Assembly (NCBI RefSeq): GCF_003130705.1
Contig: NZ_CP021354.1
Coordinates: forward strand, 3,100,001-3,164,000
DNA from: Rhodococcus oxybenzonivorans
GTDB lineage: Bacteria > Actinomycetota > Actinomycetes > Mycobacteriales > Mycobacteriaceae
Direction: 5' to 3'
DNA length: 64,000 nt
Shown: piece by piece, positions 28,269 through 36,573 of the stretch
How positions within the stretch are numbered: position 1 is the first letter of the stretch
Layout: every line of letters starts with the position of its first letter
Translations under genes and position numbers: made by a program
The notes under the pieces: model-generated
The model's database searches: none
What the model was told of the DNA's origin: nothing
Seen by the model: only the letters and a program-made list of their open reading frames with translations

Positions 28269-28697
28269 TCACGCGTGCCCGCGAGCATCTATCCAGTCGA
28301 GAGCCTTGCGTACGGAGTCGCAGGCGGGGATCTTCGTGTCGAGTCCGGTGGCCTGAATGGGACGCAGCACCGCCCGGTTGCCGGCAAGCGCCCAGGTCAT
28401 GTGCCGCTGCCGCGCGGATTCGGCGAACGTCGAGAGCACCGACAGCGCTGACGTTCCGACGAAGTCGACACCGGTCATGTCGATGACGAGCGCGGCGTCG
28501 TCCTGCGCGAGGTCGGCCAGCGCCAACGCGAACGACGGTGCGGCAAGCACGTCGATGTCACCCGAGATTCGGCCGATCGTGACGCCCCCGGTCGCGGCCG
28601 CTTCGACCGCGACACCGATTTCGTGGTCGTGCGCGAGGCGCGATCCCCGGTCGCAGTGCGGTGCGGCCACGGCGCTGACGCTGCGTGAAGATTTCAT
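28269..28697 (-). CDS. STAS-domain anti-sigma factor antagonist
   Basis: RsbV/SpoIIAA-type antagonist, 142 residues. The STAS core runs from about residue 45: G-R-I-S-G-D-I-D-V-L-A-A-P-S-F, then V-I-D-M-T-G-V-D-F-V-G-T-S-A-L-S-V-L, where the Ser/Thr of G-T-S-A-L is the residue normally phosphorylated by the partner kinase. The first 40 residues are a variable extension. The ATG at 28697 follows GGAGGG; the longer open frame upstream is rejected. The divergently oriented kinase-like gene at 28980 is the natural partner. When unphosphorylated it should release a stress sigma factor. No sigma gene adjoins. Confidence 0.87.
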   Translation of the reverse strand: MKSSRSVSAVAAPHCDRGSRLAHDHEIGVAVEAAATGGVTIGRISGDIDVLAAPSFALALADLAQDDAALVIDMTGVDFVGTSALSVLSTFAESARQRHMTWALAGNRAVLRPIQATGLDTKIPACDSVRKALDWIDARGHA

Positions 28698-28908
28698 GAC
28701 CCTCCGATCGCATGCAATCTGTGGGCGTCCGTGCGCGTCTTTCGTTCCCTGGCACGGACACACCAAGCGCAAGCGTCGGTGGTCCGACGCCACGTACAGG
28801 GCGCACAACCCCCGTCCATTACGCATCCTGCGGCGTCCGGACTGCGTGCGGCTGTGTTCTCAACCACGCGCGATCAACACTACGTCCACGCACGGCACGC
28901 TTTCAACC

Positions 28909-28934
28909 GATTGGCGGTTCCGATCGCTGGGTAC
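28909..28934 (+). promoter_or_regulatory. SigF/SigB-like promoter box before the anti-sigma gene
   Basis: GATT, 16 bases, GGGTAC on the plus strand, 46 nt before the ATG of the RsbW/UsfX-like gene. Both half-sites equal the box before the SRPBCC gene. It implies that the sigma factor under control may transcribe its own inhibitor. Confidence 0.45.
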
Positions 28935-28979
28935 GCTGCGCGAAGATCCACGCACCTGCGACCGAAATGTGGAGTGCAG

Positions 28980-29411
28980 ATGGCCGAGATCGGCGAATTC
29001 GGGAAGCTTCGAGCGGCGCCGGGTGCACCTGTCGAATTACGGGTGACGGCCGAGTTCGATCAGCTTCCGGTGATCAGGGCGGTAGCCGAAACCCTCGCTG
29101 TCCTCGCTGATTTCGGTGCCGACGAGGTAGCGGACATCAAACTCGCGGTCGATGAGATCGCCTCCGAGCTGATCGGCGCCGTGATCTCCGATGTGGATCT
29201 GACGTGTTCGTTCGTGACCTCGGATTCCGCGCTGGCCGTCACGGTGGCGGCCAGAATTCCGGCGGGCAACGTGCCGGACCGCGGGGCCTTCGGGTGGCGA
29301 GTCGTGGAGACGGTGACCGACGGCGTGACGGTCACCGAGAGTGAGCTCGATTCGGCGGCACCGGAACGGCAGGTGGCCGTCGAATTCGTCAAACATCGCG
29401 AACCGCAATGA
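28980..29411 (+). CDS. RsbW/UsfX-like anti-sigma factor kinase
   Basis: GHKL-fold ATP-binding anti-sigma factor of 143 residues. The N-box region reads V-A-D-I-K-L-A-V-D-E-I-A-S-E-L-I, with the Asn of the usual E-x-x-x-N replaced, as in the actinobacterial SigF inhibitor UsfX. A short glycine-containing lid (A-G-N-V-P-D-R-G-A-F-G-W) follows. It should hold a SigF/SigB-type sigma factor and be opposed by the STAS protein encoded on the opposite strand. The weak N-box leaves kinase activity in doubt. The cognate sigma factor is not in the window. Confidence 0.82.
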   Translation: MAEIGEFGKLRAAPGAPVELRVTAEFDQLPVIRAVAETLAVLADFGADEVADIKLAVDEIASELIGAVISDVDLTCSFVTSDSALAVTVAARIPAGNVPDRGAFGWRVVETVTDGVTVTESELDSAAPERQVAVEFVKHREPQ

Positions 29412-29523
29412 GCGCCGGGCGGGGCGCTGTCCTCGTGTGGACGGTGCGCGGGCGGGTACTCGGCGAGGATACGCGCGGCTCGTGCTCGCGAAATGTCGAA
29501 TCAGGACAGGGAGGATCGTCGCC

Positions 29524-29772
29524 ATGACCGCTCAACCCCCGGATCCGGACCCGGCCGAGACCCCCAATCTCGAACCGGGGGGTGGCGTCAGCCCCGGTTC
29601 GACCCCACCTGATGCGGCGCAGACCTCGGGGACGTCGTTCTCCGAGCCCCGAACCGGCAGACATTTTCCGCCTACGGGCATCGCGACAATGGTGGCAGTC
29701 GGTGCAATCGCCGCTGTGTTCCTGGCAATTGCCGTTCTGCTGATTCTCGACCTCGCCGGCGTGTTCGACTGA
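29524..29772 (+). CDS. DUF6480 single-pass membrane protein
   Basis: Small protein of 82 residues. The N-terminal 50 residues are Pro/Gly/Asp-rich and disordered (P-P-D-P-D-P-A-E-T-P-N-L-E-P-G-G-G-V), a hallmark of DUF6480, followed by one membrane helix (~residues 53-78). GGGAGGATC precedes the ATG. Function unknown; probably an envelope protein. Confidence 0.75.
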   Translation: MTAQPPDPDPAETPNLEPGGGVSPGSTPPDAAQTSGTSFSEPRTGRHFPPTGIATMVAVGAIAAVFLAIAVLLILDLAGVFD

Positions 29773-29790
29773 GCAGGAACGACACCCGCG

Positions 29791-29940
29791 TCAGCTCGGG
29801 TCGTCGTCCTCGCCCTCGGCCTGATCCGGTTGATGTGTGCCGGACAGCAGATTTTCGGGGTCCGAATCCGGGTCTTCCGCCGGGTCGTAGGGCTTTTCGG
29901 ACTCACTGCTCGTGCCTGGCGTTCCCGCGTCTTTCGTCAT
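29791..29940 (-). CDS. Small acidic, intrinsically disordered protein
   Basis: Forty-nine residues, very acidic, with Asp/Glu clusters at the C-terminus (E-G-E-D-D-D-P-S) and no hydrophobic core. An AAGGAAAGG site lies upstream of the ATG at 29940. Composition and size resemble the 49-residue protein at 47874-48023, though sequences differ. Such small acidic proteins are common beside stress genes in rhodococci. Function unknown. Confidence 0.5.
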   Translation of the reverse strand: MTKDAGTPGTSSESEKPYDPAEDPDSDPENLLSGTHQPDQAEGEDDDPS

Positions 29941-30013
29941 GGCAACTACCCGGTCCTTTCCTTGTTACTCGCGCAGGCGTCGTCACTCGCGCACGGCGTC
30001 GCGATGTCCATGG

Positions 30014-31078
30014 TCATGGCCGCTGCCCGATTCCGGTCGCGAATTCCCGGAGCCGACCACCTACCGTGTCCCCGTGCAGGGGTGGCGTGGGCAATCCGGC
30101 ACCATCGCGCAATCCGCCCAGAAATTCCTCGAGGGTTTCCCGGGGCGTGTAGCGCGGCTGCCACCCCAACTCCGTCCGAGCTCGGGTCGTGTCCATGATC
30201 GGCAGCTGCAGAACGGTGTCGAGGAGTCCGGGTGAGGCGGGCACCGCGTGCGTGTGCCACGCCGCCCACAGGGCACCGCGGACCGCGGGCCGCGGAATGG
30301 GAATCTGACGGGCCCCGAAAAGTTCGGCGAGGTAGGCGCCGTCCACGGGCGGGTCCGCCGCAAGGTTGAAGGCACCGCGCACCGGCCTGAGTACCGCCTG
30401 GACGTATGCCGCAGCCACATCGGTGGTGTGCAGAATCTGCGCACGCAGATCCTCGACGAGGGGAACGGCCGGGATGAGCCCGCCCCGGACCAGCCGGCCG
30501 GCCAGCAGGGGCCCGACGAACAACCGACGCTGCGCGGTGGCCGACTCCCGCTTGAAGATGAAGCCGGGACGCATCCGCACCACCCGCATATCCGGGTTGC
30601 TCAGCTCGTACGCGTCCAGCCACCGCTCCAGATACGCCTTCTCACGCGGGTAGGCGGCGCCGGGCCAGCCGTGGGTGGGCCAGTCCTCGGCGACGCCGGT
30701 GTCGGACGGCCCCGGCGAATACGCCGCAACCGAAGAGGCGTACACGAGGGCAGGTACCCGTTCCTCGGCCACGGCCTCGAACACACGGATGGCACCGAGG
30801 ACGTTGTTTTCGAAGGTGACCTCCGGCTTGTGGGTGGGCTGGAACAACCAGGCGAGGTGGATGACGGCGTCGGCGCCGCGCACGATCGGCCGGAAGTCGT
30901 CGACGCGGGAATCGGCGAATATCCACCGTGTCTTCAAGCAGGTCCAGTCGGTGTGCCTGCGCGCTACGCCGACGATCTCCTCGACCGACGGCTCCTCGCT
31001 CAACGCCTCGACGATGCTCGTTCCGACATTGCCGGTGGCCCCGACGACGACGACCTTCAGCCGCTGCTGCTCGCTCAT
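30014..31078 (-). CDS. NAD-dependent epimerase/dehydratase (extended SDR)
   Basis: Extended SDR of 354 residues acting on a nucleotide sugar or similar substrate with NAD(P). The Rossmann motif is V-V-V-V-G-A-T-G-N-V-G-T near residue 9; the active site reads Y-A-S-S-V-A-A-Y and A-A-Y-P-R-E-K-A, a Tyr-x-x-x-Lys. It is a close tandem paralogue of the next upstream gene at 31121-32155 (shared G-A-T-G-N-V-G-T-S and A-D-A-V-I-H-L-x-W-x-F-Q-P-T-H). It is the last gene of the 14-gene glycan locus, 42 nt after its paralogue. It may act as the epimerase for heptose or uronic acid precursors, which is inference. Confidence 0.85.
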   Translation of the reverse strand: MSEQQRLKVVVVGATGNVGTSIVEALSEEPSVEEIVGVARRHTDWTCLKTRWIFADSRVDDFRPIVRGADAVIHLAWLFQPTHKPEVTFENNVLGAIRVFEAVAEERVPALVYASSVAAYSPGPSDTGVAEDWPTHGWPGAAYPREKAYLERWLDAYELSNPDMRVVRMRPGFIFKRESATAQRRLFVGPLLAGRLVRGGLIPAVPLVEDLRAQILHTTDVAAAYVQAVLRPVRGAFNLAADPPVDGAYLAELFGARQIPIPRPAVRGALWAAWHTHAVPASPGLLDTVLQLPIMDTTRARTELGWQPRYTPRETLEEFLGGLRDGAGLPTPPLHGDTVGGRLREFATGIGQRP

Positions 31079-31120
31079 GGCAGCCGAATACCCACCGAAC
31101 GCACTCGTAATCGGCGAGGG

Positions 31121-32155
31121 TCACCGGGTCCCGTCGAACGGCGAGCGGCGGCGCAGCACCGGACTGTCTCCGGCATCGCCGCCGATGACGCCCCGTACCG
31201 CCGCGTCGAGCGTGTCCTGCGCCGAATACCGGGGGGCCCACTGAAGTTCGCGGCGGGCCCTGGCCGAATCGAGCAGGGGAACCGAATAGGCCAGATCGAT
31301 CCACCCGCGGTGGACAGGTTGGAGGTGGGCTCGCCACGTCACGTCGACGAGAAGCGTCAACAGAGGGCGCGGCACGTGCACGGGGCGGGCGTGGAGCGCC
31401 GCACCGAAGTCGTCCGTGCCCAGCGGGGGATCGACCGACAGATTGAACGCCCCGGTGGCCCGCGCGAACACCATTCGAGCCAGGGCGTCGGCAACATCGT
31501 CGGCGTGGACGGCCGGGATCGCCAGCGAGCGGTCCACCGGGAGCAGCGGAAGATATTTCAGAACGCCCGCCGGAATGCCCCGCGGCAGGGTGTAACGGCC
31601 GAGTTCGCTGCCTGCTGCCTGCTGGCCGATGAATCCCGGTCGTACGCGGGTGACGGCCACCGAGGAATTCTTTTCGAAGTCGTCGAGTCCCGCCTCGGCG
31701 GCGGCCTTGTCGACGCTGTACACCGAGCCCGGCACACCGCCGCGGGGTGCGGACTCGTCGACCGTCCGTCCGGGGGCCGGTGAATACACCGCCCCGGACG
31801 ACATATGGATCAGATGCGCGACACCGGCGGCCTCGGCTGCGGCCGCCACCGCCAGGGTGCCGTCCACGCCGACGCGTCGGAGATAGTTCCGGTCGTGGGT
31901 GGGCTGGAACGCCCACACGAGGTGGATCACCGCGTCGGCGCCCTCGAAGATGGGCCGCAACAGGTCGATCGCATCGGGGTGCGCCACGTCGATCGCGTGC
32001 CACTGCAGCCCGTCGTACGGCGGGACCTGCGCGGGAGGTCGTCGTGCGAGCCCCACCAGCTCGAGGTTCTGGTCGAGGTGCTCGGACCCGCCTCGGAGCC
32101 GGTTGAGCAGGGAGGTGCCGACGTTACCGGTCGCCCCCGTGATGATCAGCCGCAT
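31121..32155 (-). CDS. NAD-dependent epimerase/dehydratase (extended SDR), tandem paralogue
   Basis: Extended SDR, 344 residues. G-A-T-G-N-V-G-T-S at residues 7-15, catalytic region H-M-S-S-G-A-V-Y and S-V-Y-S-V-D-K with the Tyr-x-x-x-Lys. About as long as, and similar throughout to, the neighbour at 30014. The start ATG at 32155 lies inside the end of the UDP-glucose dehydrogenase gene (10-nt overlap), so the two are coupled. Substrate unknown; being linked to UDP-glucose dehydrogenase, a UDP-uronate or ADP-heptose epimerisation is plausible. Confidence 0.85.
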   Translation of the reverse strand: MRLIITGATGNVGTSLLNRLRGGSEHLDQNLELVGLARRPPAQVPPYDGLQWHAIDVAHPDAIDLLRPIFEGADAVIHLVWAFQPTHDRNYLRRVGVDGTLAVAAAAEAAGVAHLIHMSSGAVYSPAPGRTVDESAPRGGVPGSVYSVDKAAAEAGLDDFEKNSSVAVTRVRPGFIGQQAAGSELGRYTLPRGIPAGVLKYLPLLPVDRSLAIPAVHADDVADALARMVFARATGAFNLSVDPPLGTDDFGAALHARPVHVPRPLLTLLVDVTWRAHLQPVHRGWIDLAYSVPLLDSARARRELQWAPRYSAQDTLDAAVRGVIGGDAGDSPVLRRRSPFDGTR

Positions 32156-33465
32156 CGCTGTGCCTCGCCGTCCCCGAGTCCGTTCGACACGAGCTGAAAG
32201 CCGGAATCTCTCATCACCGCGGGGTCCAAGAGGTTTCGCGTGTCGACGATCGCCTTACGCTGGGCGAGTGTGCCGACGAGGTCCCAGTCGAGGGTTCGGA
32301 AGTCACTCCATTCGGTCAGAAGGACCAGCACCGCCGCGTCTTTCGCTACCAAGTAGGGGTCGTCGACCACCTGCACACCCGGGATCGCCGGGGAGTCCGG
32401 CGACACACCGGGATCGTAGGCGGTGAGCACGGCTCCTTCAGCGGACAGCGCGGCTGCGACGGTCAGCGCCGGCGAGTCGCGGACGTCGCAGGTGTCGGCT
32501 TTGAACGCCAGGCCCAGCAGCCCGATGCGTACCCCTTCAAGGGAGCCGCCTGCTTCGATCCCGGCGGCCTGCCGCGCCTTGGCGACCACCCGGTGCGCCT
32601 GCGCGGCATTCGTCTCGAGCGCCGCACGCAGCAAGGGAAACGACACGCCCCCGCGTTCCGCGCTCGCCAGCAAGGCGTGGGTGTCCTTGGGAAGGCACGA
32701 TCCTCCCCAGCCGGGCCCGGGGTTCAGGAAGCTGGCCCCGATCCGGTGGTCGGCGCCCATGGCCCGTCCGATGTCGCGGATGTCGGCGGCGAAGTGATCA
32801 CACAGCTCGGCGAGGGTGTTCGCATAGGACAACTTGAGTGCGAGGAACGCGTTACTCGCATACTTGGCGAGTTCGGCGCTGGCCGGATCCATCCGCAGCA
32901 CCGGCGCCTCGACGCCGGCGTAGAGGTCGACGACGCGTTGCCCGGCGTCCGCGTCCGAGGCGCCGACGACGATGCGGTCGGGGTTCAGGAAGTCATGCAC
33001 CGCATGGCTTTCCCGCAGAAACTCCGGATTGCTCACCACGGTGATCCCATGGGGTTCGAGGCGTTCGCCGATGCGGATGGTGGTGCCCACCGGCACAGTC
33101 GATTTGGTCACCACGATACTGCCGGGTGCGAGCAGTGCCGCCAGTTCGGTAACCACGGCGTCGACGGAAGAGAGATCGGCGGCGCCGTCCTCACCCATGG
33201 GGGTGGGCACGCACACGAATACGGTGTCACACAACGCGAGTCCGGTCCGGTCGGTGGTGATGTGCAGGCGTTCCGATGCCACACCCTGCGTGACGAGCCG
33301 TTCGAGTTCCGGCTCGAGGAAGGGCAGCTCACCACTGCGCAGGACATCGACGCGGTGCGCGTCGATGTCCACCAGGGTGACTCGGTGTCCCAGATGGTAA
33401 AAGCCTGCGCCGCTGGTCAATCCCACGTAGCCGGCGCCCACGACGCCGACGTGCCGGTCAGACAT
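32146..33465 (-). CDS. ugd: UDP-glucose 6-dehydrogenase
   Basis: Oxidises UDP-glucose to UDP-glucuronate with two NAD+. 439 residues. N-terminal Rossmann motif V-V-G-A-G-Y-V-G-L (residues 7-15), conserved T-K-S-T-V-P-V-G, and the catalytic Cys257 in G-G-S-C-L-P-K-D. The C-terminal UDP-binding domain is complete. The start ATG 33465 overlaps the end of the GT9 gene. It supplies UDP-glucuronate for the glycan locus, and the UXS-like enzyme at 41555 can turn this into UDP-xylose. Confidence 0.94.
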   Translation of the reverse strand: MSDRHVGVVGAGYVGLTSGAGFYHLGHRVTLVDIDAHRVDVLRSGELPFLEPELERLVTQGVASERLHITTDRTGLALCDTVFVCVPTPMGEDGAADLSSVDAVVTELAALLAPGSIVVTKSTVPVGTTIRIGERLEPHGITVVSNPEFLRESHAVHDFLNPDRIVVGASDADAGQRVVDLYAGVEAPVLRMDPASAELAKYASNAFLALKLSYANTLAELCDHFAADIRDIGRAMGADHRIGASFLNPGPGWGGSCLPKDTHALLASAERGGVSFPLLRAALETNAAQAHRVVAKARQAAGIEAGGSLEGVRIGLLGLAFKADTCDVRDSPALTVAAALSAEGAVLTAYDPGVSPDSPAIPGVQVVDDPYLVAKDAAVLVLLTEWSDFRTLDWDLVGTLAQRKAIVDTRNLLDPAVMRDSGFQLVSNGLGDGEAQRCG

Positions 33466-34420
33466 CCAGCCCTCCTTCCATCGCGTGCTTCTCTGCACAT
33501 ACCTCGCCCACGGCGCCCAGCACGTCCTCGACGGTGATCGCCGCGAGCCCGGGGTCGAGACTGCTCCCGTGCGGGTCACCGCGCCGTCCGGACCACAGGC
33601 ACGCGTGCTGCGGGCGGCGAGGCGGTCCCCAGTGTGCGGGTGAGACCGGACCGAACAGGATCACCGACGGAGCGCGAAACGCGGTGGCCAGGTGCGCGAT
33701 CCCGGTGTCGCCGCACAGGACCAGTCGCGCATCGGCGACCACTGCCGCGGTCCCGCGCAGCGACATCTCGCCCGCCAGGACGGCACCCGGCGGCAGTCCG
33801 GCGGAATCGGCGACCGCTTCCGCGAGGGGCCGCTCACCTGCACTGCCCGTGACGACGACGCGATGCCCCCGGTCGGCGAGGACGCGGGCCACCGCTCCGA
33901 AACGGTCCACCGGCCAGCGGCGGGCTGGGGATGCCGCCCCGGGATGTATGACGACCGCGCCGGGTGCGGCGGACGCCTCCGGTGGCGGGGTGAGATCGAG
34001 AGCCTCTGCATTACAAGGGATTCCGAACCATTCGAGGAGGGAACACCACCGCTGCACCTCGTGCTGGTCCGCCACCCATTCCGGCCCAGGGAGGTCCGGG
34101 TAGTCGGCGTGCCGGTAGGTCAGGGTGCGGGGCGGATTCTGGCGCAGCAGATCCGCGATGCTCTCCGGGCCGCGCCCGTGGAGATTGACCGCCAGGTCGA
34201 GCTTTCCGCCGCGGAAGTCGAGGGCGCCGAGACCGGCGGTCGGAACGAGTTCGTCGACCGCGCCGATCAACTCCACCAGTGGCGCCAATCCCGCGGGGGC
34301 CGCGAGCGCAAGCCGCCGGTCCGGACAGGACCGGCGGAGCCCGCGCAGAGCGGGCACCGCGGTCAGGAGGTCACCGATGCCGAGCGCGCGCAGGACGAGG
34401 ACGGTCGGCGTCAGGGCCAT
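33458..34420 (-). CDS. GT9 heptosyltransferase-like glycosyltransferase
   Basis: Glycosyltransferase of CAZy family GT9, 320 residues from the ATG at 34420. Family features: L-R-A-L-G-I-G-D-L-L-T-A-V-P-A at the start, V-V-I-H-P-G-A-A-S-P-A-R-R-W-P near the domain junction, and C-G-D-T-G-I-A-H-L-A-T-A at the donor site. GT9 enzymes transfer heptose from ADP-heptose, best known in Gram-negative lipopolysaccharide core. Its presence with GmhA, HldE and GmhB in an actinomycete indicates a heptose-containing surface glycan. Another in-frame start (GTG 34441) exists. Overlaps the SDR upstream by 10 nt. Confidence 0.88.
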   Translation of the reverse strand: MALTPTVLVLRALGIGDLLTAVPALRGLRRSCPDRRLALAAPAGLAPLVELIGAVDELVPTAGLGALDFRGGKLDLAVNLHGRGPESIADLLRQNPPRTLTYRHADYPDLPGPEWVADQHEVQRWCSLLEWFGIPCNAEALDLTPPPEASAAPGAVVIHPGAASPARRWPVDRFGAVARVLADRGHRVVVTGSAGERPLAEAVADSAGLPPGAVLAGEMSLRGTAAVVADARLVLCGDTGIAHLATAFRAPSVILFGPVSPAHWGPPRRPQHACLWSGRRGDPHGSSLDPGLAAITVEDVLGAVGEVCAEKHAMEGGLDV

Positions 34421-35115
34421 GAGCTCTCGGTCGACGAGCACACGACCATCTCTCGAACCTCACATCCGGGGGGCTGGCTCAGGGCGAACAGCACCGTGTT
34501 CGCGACGTGCGCCGGATCGTTCAGCTTGGCATCCGCCGGCGGCTTGTACTGCTCGTCGCGGCCGTCGAAGAAGGGAGTGGTCATGCCGCCGGGAATCAGC
34601 AGCGTGACGCCTACCTCGCCCGCGGTCTCGGCGGCGAGAGCCCGGGTGAATCCCACGACACCGAATTTGGCCGCGCAGTAGGCGGTGGCATCGCTGACCG
34701 CTTTGATCCCCAAGGTGGATGCACAGGTCACCACCGTTCCGCGGGATTCCTTCAGGTGCGGCAGCGCCGCACGAACCACCGCCACCGTGCCCAGGAGATT
34801 GACGTGCACCACGCGCTCCCAGTCCTTGGTGGGGACGGTGTCGAGCCGGCCGCAACTGTCGATACCGGCGGCCGTGAACACGCCGTCCAGCCGCCCGCCC
34901 GCCCTCTCGACGAGGTCGTGCACGGCCTGTTCCGCCGCACCGGAGTCGGCGAGGTCGGCGATGACGTACTCGACGTCACCCTCCGGCGCCACCCGGTCGA
35001 TCACGAGCGGCCTACCGCCGCGCTCCCGCACGGCGCGGACCGTCGCCGCGCCCAGACCGGACGCACCACCGGTGACGAGTACGGTACCGATCTGATCGTT
35101 GCTGGCTGTTGTCAT
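34411..35115 (-). CDS. Short-chain dehydrogenase/reductase
   Basis: Classical SDR, 234 residues. T-G-G-A-S-G-L-G-A at 15-23, active-site Ser in C-A-S-T-L, Y-C-A-A-K (Tyr-x-x-x-Lys) and a normal P-G motif. It lies inside the heptose genes, 27 nt after HldE. It is too short for an HldD-type heptose epimerase, which is an extended SDR, so it more likely reduces or oxidises a sugar precursor. An AAAGGAG site precedes the ATG. Confidence 0.88.
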   Translation of the reverse strand: MTTASNDQIGTVLVTGGASGLGAATVRAVRERGGRPLVIDRVAPEGDVEYVIADLADSGAAEQAVHDLVERAGGRLDGVFTAAGIDSCGRLDTVPTKDWERVVHVNLLGTVAVVRAALPHLKESRGTVVTCASTLGIKAVSDATAYCAAKFGVVGFTRALAAETAGEVGVTLLIPGGMTTPFFDGRDEQYKPPADAKLNDPAHVANTVLFALSQPPGCEVREMVVCSSTESSWP

Positions 35116-35142
35116 CAGGGCTCCTTTCGAGAGTTGAGGCCG

Positions 35143-36573
35143 TCACCGCGGCCCGGGGTAGTTGCGGCCGTCACGGGGGTCGGCTCGAGTTGCCGCCCGG
35201 GCCGTCGCGAGCATCCGGGTCGTCGAGTAGCCGTCGACGACCCGCACGAACACCACGTCACCGCCGTGCCGCCGCACCACCTCCGCTTCCGGAATTTCCT
35301 TGTCTGCGTAGTCGTCGCCCTTCACCCACACATCCGGGCGCAGGCGTTCGAGGATTTCGGCGGGCGAGGACTCGTCGAAGATCACCACGGAGTCGACCGA
35401 ACCGAGTTCGGACAACACCCGCGCGCGGTCCTCGGCGCGTACGAGGGGGCGGTCGGCGCCCTTCATGCGGCGCACCGAGTCGTCCGAATTGAGGCAGACG
35501 ATCAGCGCATCACCGAGCATGCGGGCCTGCTGAAGCAGGCTCACGTGCCCGCGGTGCAGCAGGTCGAAACAGCCGCCGGTTGCCACCAGCCGTCCACCGT
35601 TCCGGCGCACGCGAACGGCGAACTCGTACGGGTCGGTGTGAGCGTCGCCGCCGCCGAGGGCAGGCGCCTGCGTGGAGGAACACACCGAGACCGCGGAGGC
35701 CCCGCCGAGGCCGACGAAGCGGGCGGCCGATTCGACCGCCGCGGTCACCGCCTGCTCGACCGAAGCCCCGTCCAGAAGTGCGGTGGCCGCCGCACTGGCG
35801 AAGCGATCTCCGGCGCCGCACGTGTCGGGCCTGCTCGCCGCGGCGAGTCGAGCCGATTCGGGGACGGCGATCATTCCGCTCGTGCCGGACGACCGGGTGG
35901 CGAGTGCTGCCCCGGCGGCTCCGACCGTGACCGCCACCGCGTCGCTGTCCCACCGCACGGTCAGCCCGGCGGCCCGGTCGAGTGGTCCACGCGCCTCGGG
36001 TTCGGCTCGGGTGGCCTCCGCGTCGTTGGGTGTGATCAGCCGGGCACCCGGCACCGGTGCCGAGCCGCGGGGATGGGGATCCCACACCACCGGAACGTGC
36101 GCAGCGCGTTCGGCGACGAGCGCCCGGATCTCGGGGTGGTTCGCCATTCCGCGTCCGTAATCCGACACGAGGATGGCACCCGCACCGGTGATGGCCTCCC
36201 GCACCTGCACTCCCAACGGCTGGGTTGTCGCGATCCCGCCGCCGGAATCGAGGCGGACCAGGGACTGACCTCCCGCGCGGACCCGGGTCTTGCAGACCGT
36301 GGTGCCGACGAGGGGCACCGCGACGACCTCGACACCGGAGCCGAGCAGATTCGTGAGCCGGTCGGCGTCGGTATCGGTGCCGAGGGCGGTGACGAGCACG
36401 ACCTGCCCGGTGGATCTGGCTGCGAGGAGTGCGGCGAGGCCGGCGCCGCCGGGCCGTTCCCACCGCCGCTCCACGTCGACGACGGGCACCGGCGCCTCCG
36501 GGCACAACCTGTCCGCGCTACCTTCGATGTCGACGTCGAGCAGGGTGTCGCCGATCACCACGAGCGGCGTCAC
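35143..36573 (-). CDS. hldE: Bifunctional heptose-7-phosphate kinase / heptose-1-phosphate nucleotidyltransferase
   Basis: HldE (RfaE) fusion, 476 residues. Domain 1 (1-310) is a PfkB kinase with D-T-C-G-A-G-D-R (catalytic Asp256) that should phosphorylate D-glycero-D-manno-heptose 7-phosphate at C1. Domain 2 (325-476) is a cytidylyltransferase-like module with G-C-F-D-L-L-H-R-G-H (HxGH at 340-343) and V-K-G-D-D-Y, which adenylates the 1-phosphate after GmhB removes the 7-phosphate. The GTG start at 36573 overlaps the stop of gmhA (GTGA). An ATG-type start further upstream would extend into gmhA. Full set of steps is present in the operon apart from a certain HldD. Confidence 0.92.
   Translation of the reverse strand: MTPLVVIGDTLLDVDIEGSADRLCPEAPVPVVDVERRWERPGGAGLAALLAARSTGQVVLVTALGTDTDADRLTNLLGSGVEVVAVPLVGTTVCKTRVRAGGQSLVRLDSGGGIATTQPLGVQVREAITGAGAILVSDYGRGMANHPEIRALVAERAAHVPVVWDPHPRGSAPVPGARLITPNDAEATRAEPEARGPLDRAAGLTVRWDSDAVAVTVGAAGAALATRSSGTSGMIAVPESARLAAASRPDTCGAGDRFASAAATALLDGASVEQAVTAAVESAARFVGLGGASAVSVCSSTQAPALGGGDAHTDPYEFAVRVRRNGGRLVATGGCFDLLHRGHVSLLQQARMLGDALIVCLNSDDSVRRMKGADRPLVRAEDRARVLSELGSVDSVVIFDESSPAEILERLRPDVWVKGDDYADKEIPEAEVVRRHGGDVVFVRVVDGYSTTRMLATARAATRADPRDGRNYPGPR

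Noticed and set aside
29941..29960. GGGTAG on the minus strand near the small acidic protein start
   Set aside because: No GTTT-like element at 15-17 nt spacing and it lies between the ribosome site and the ATG; treated as chance.
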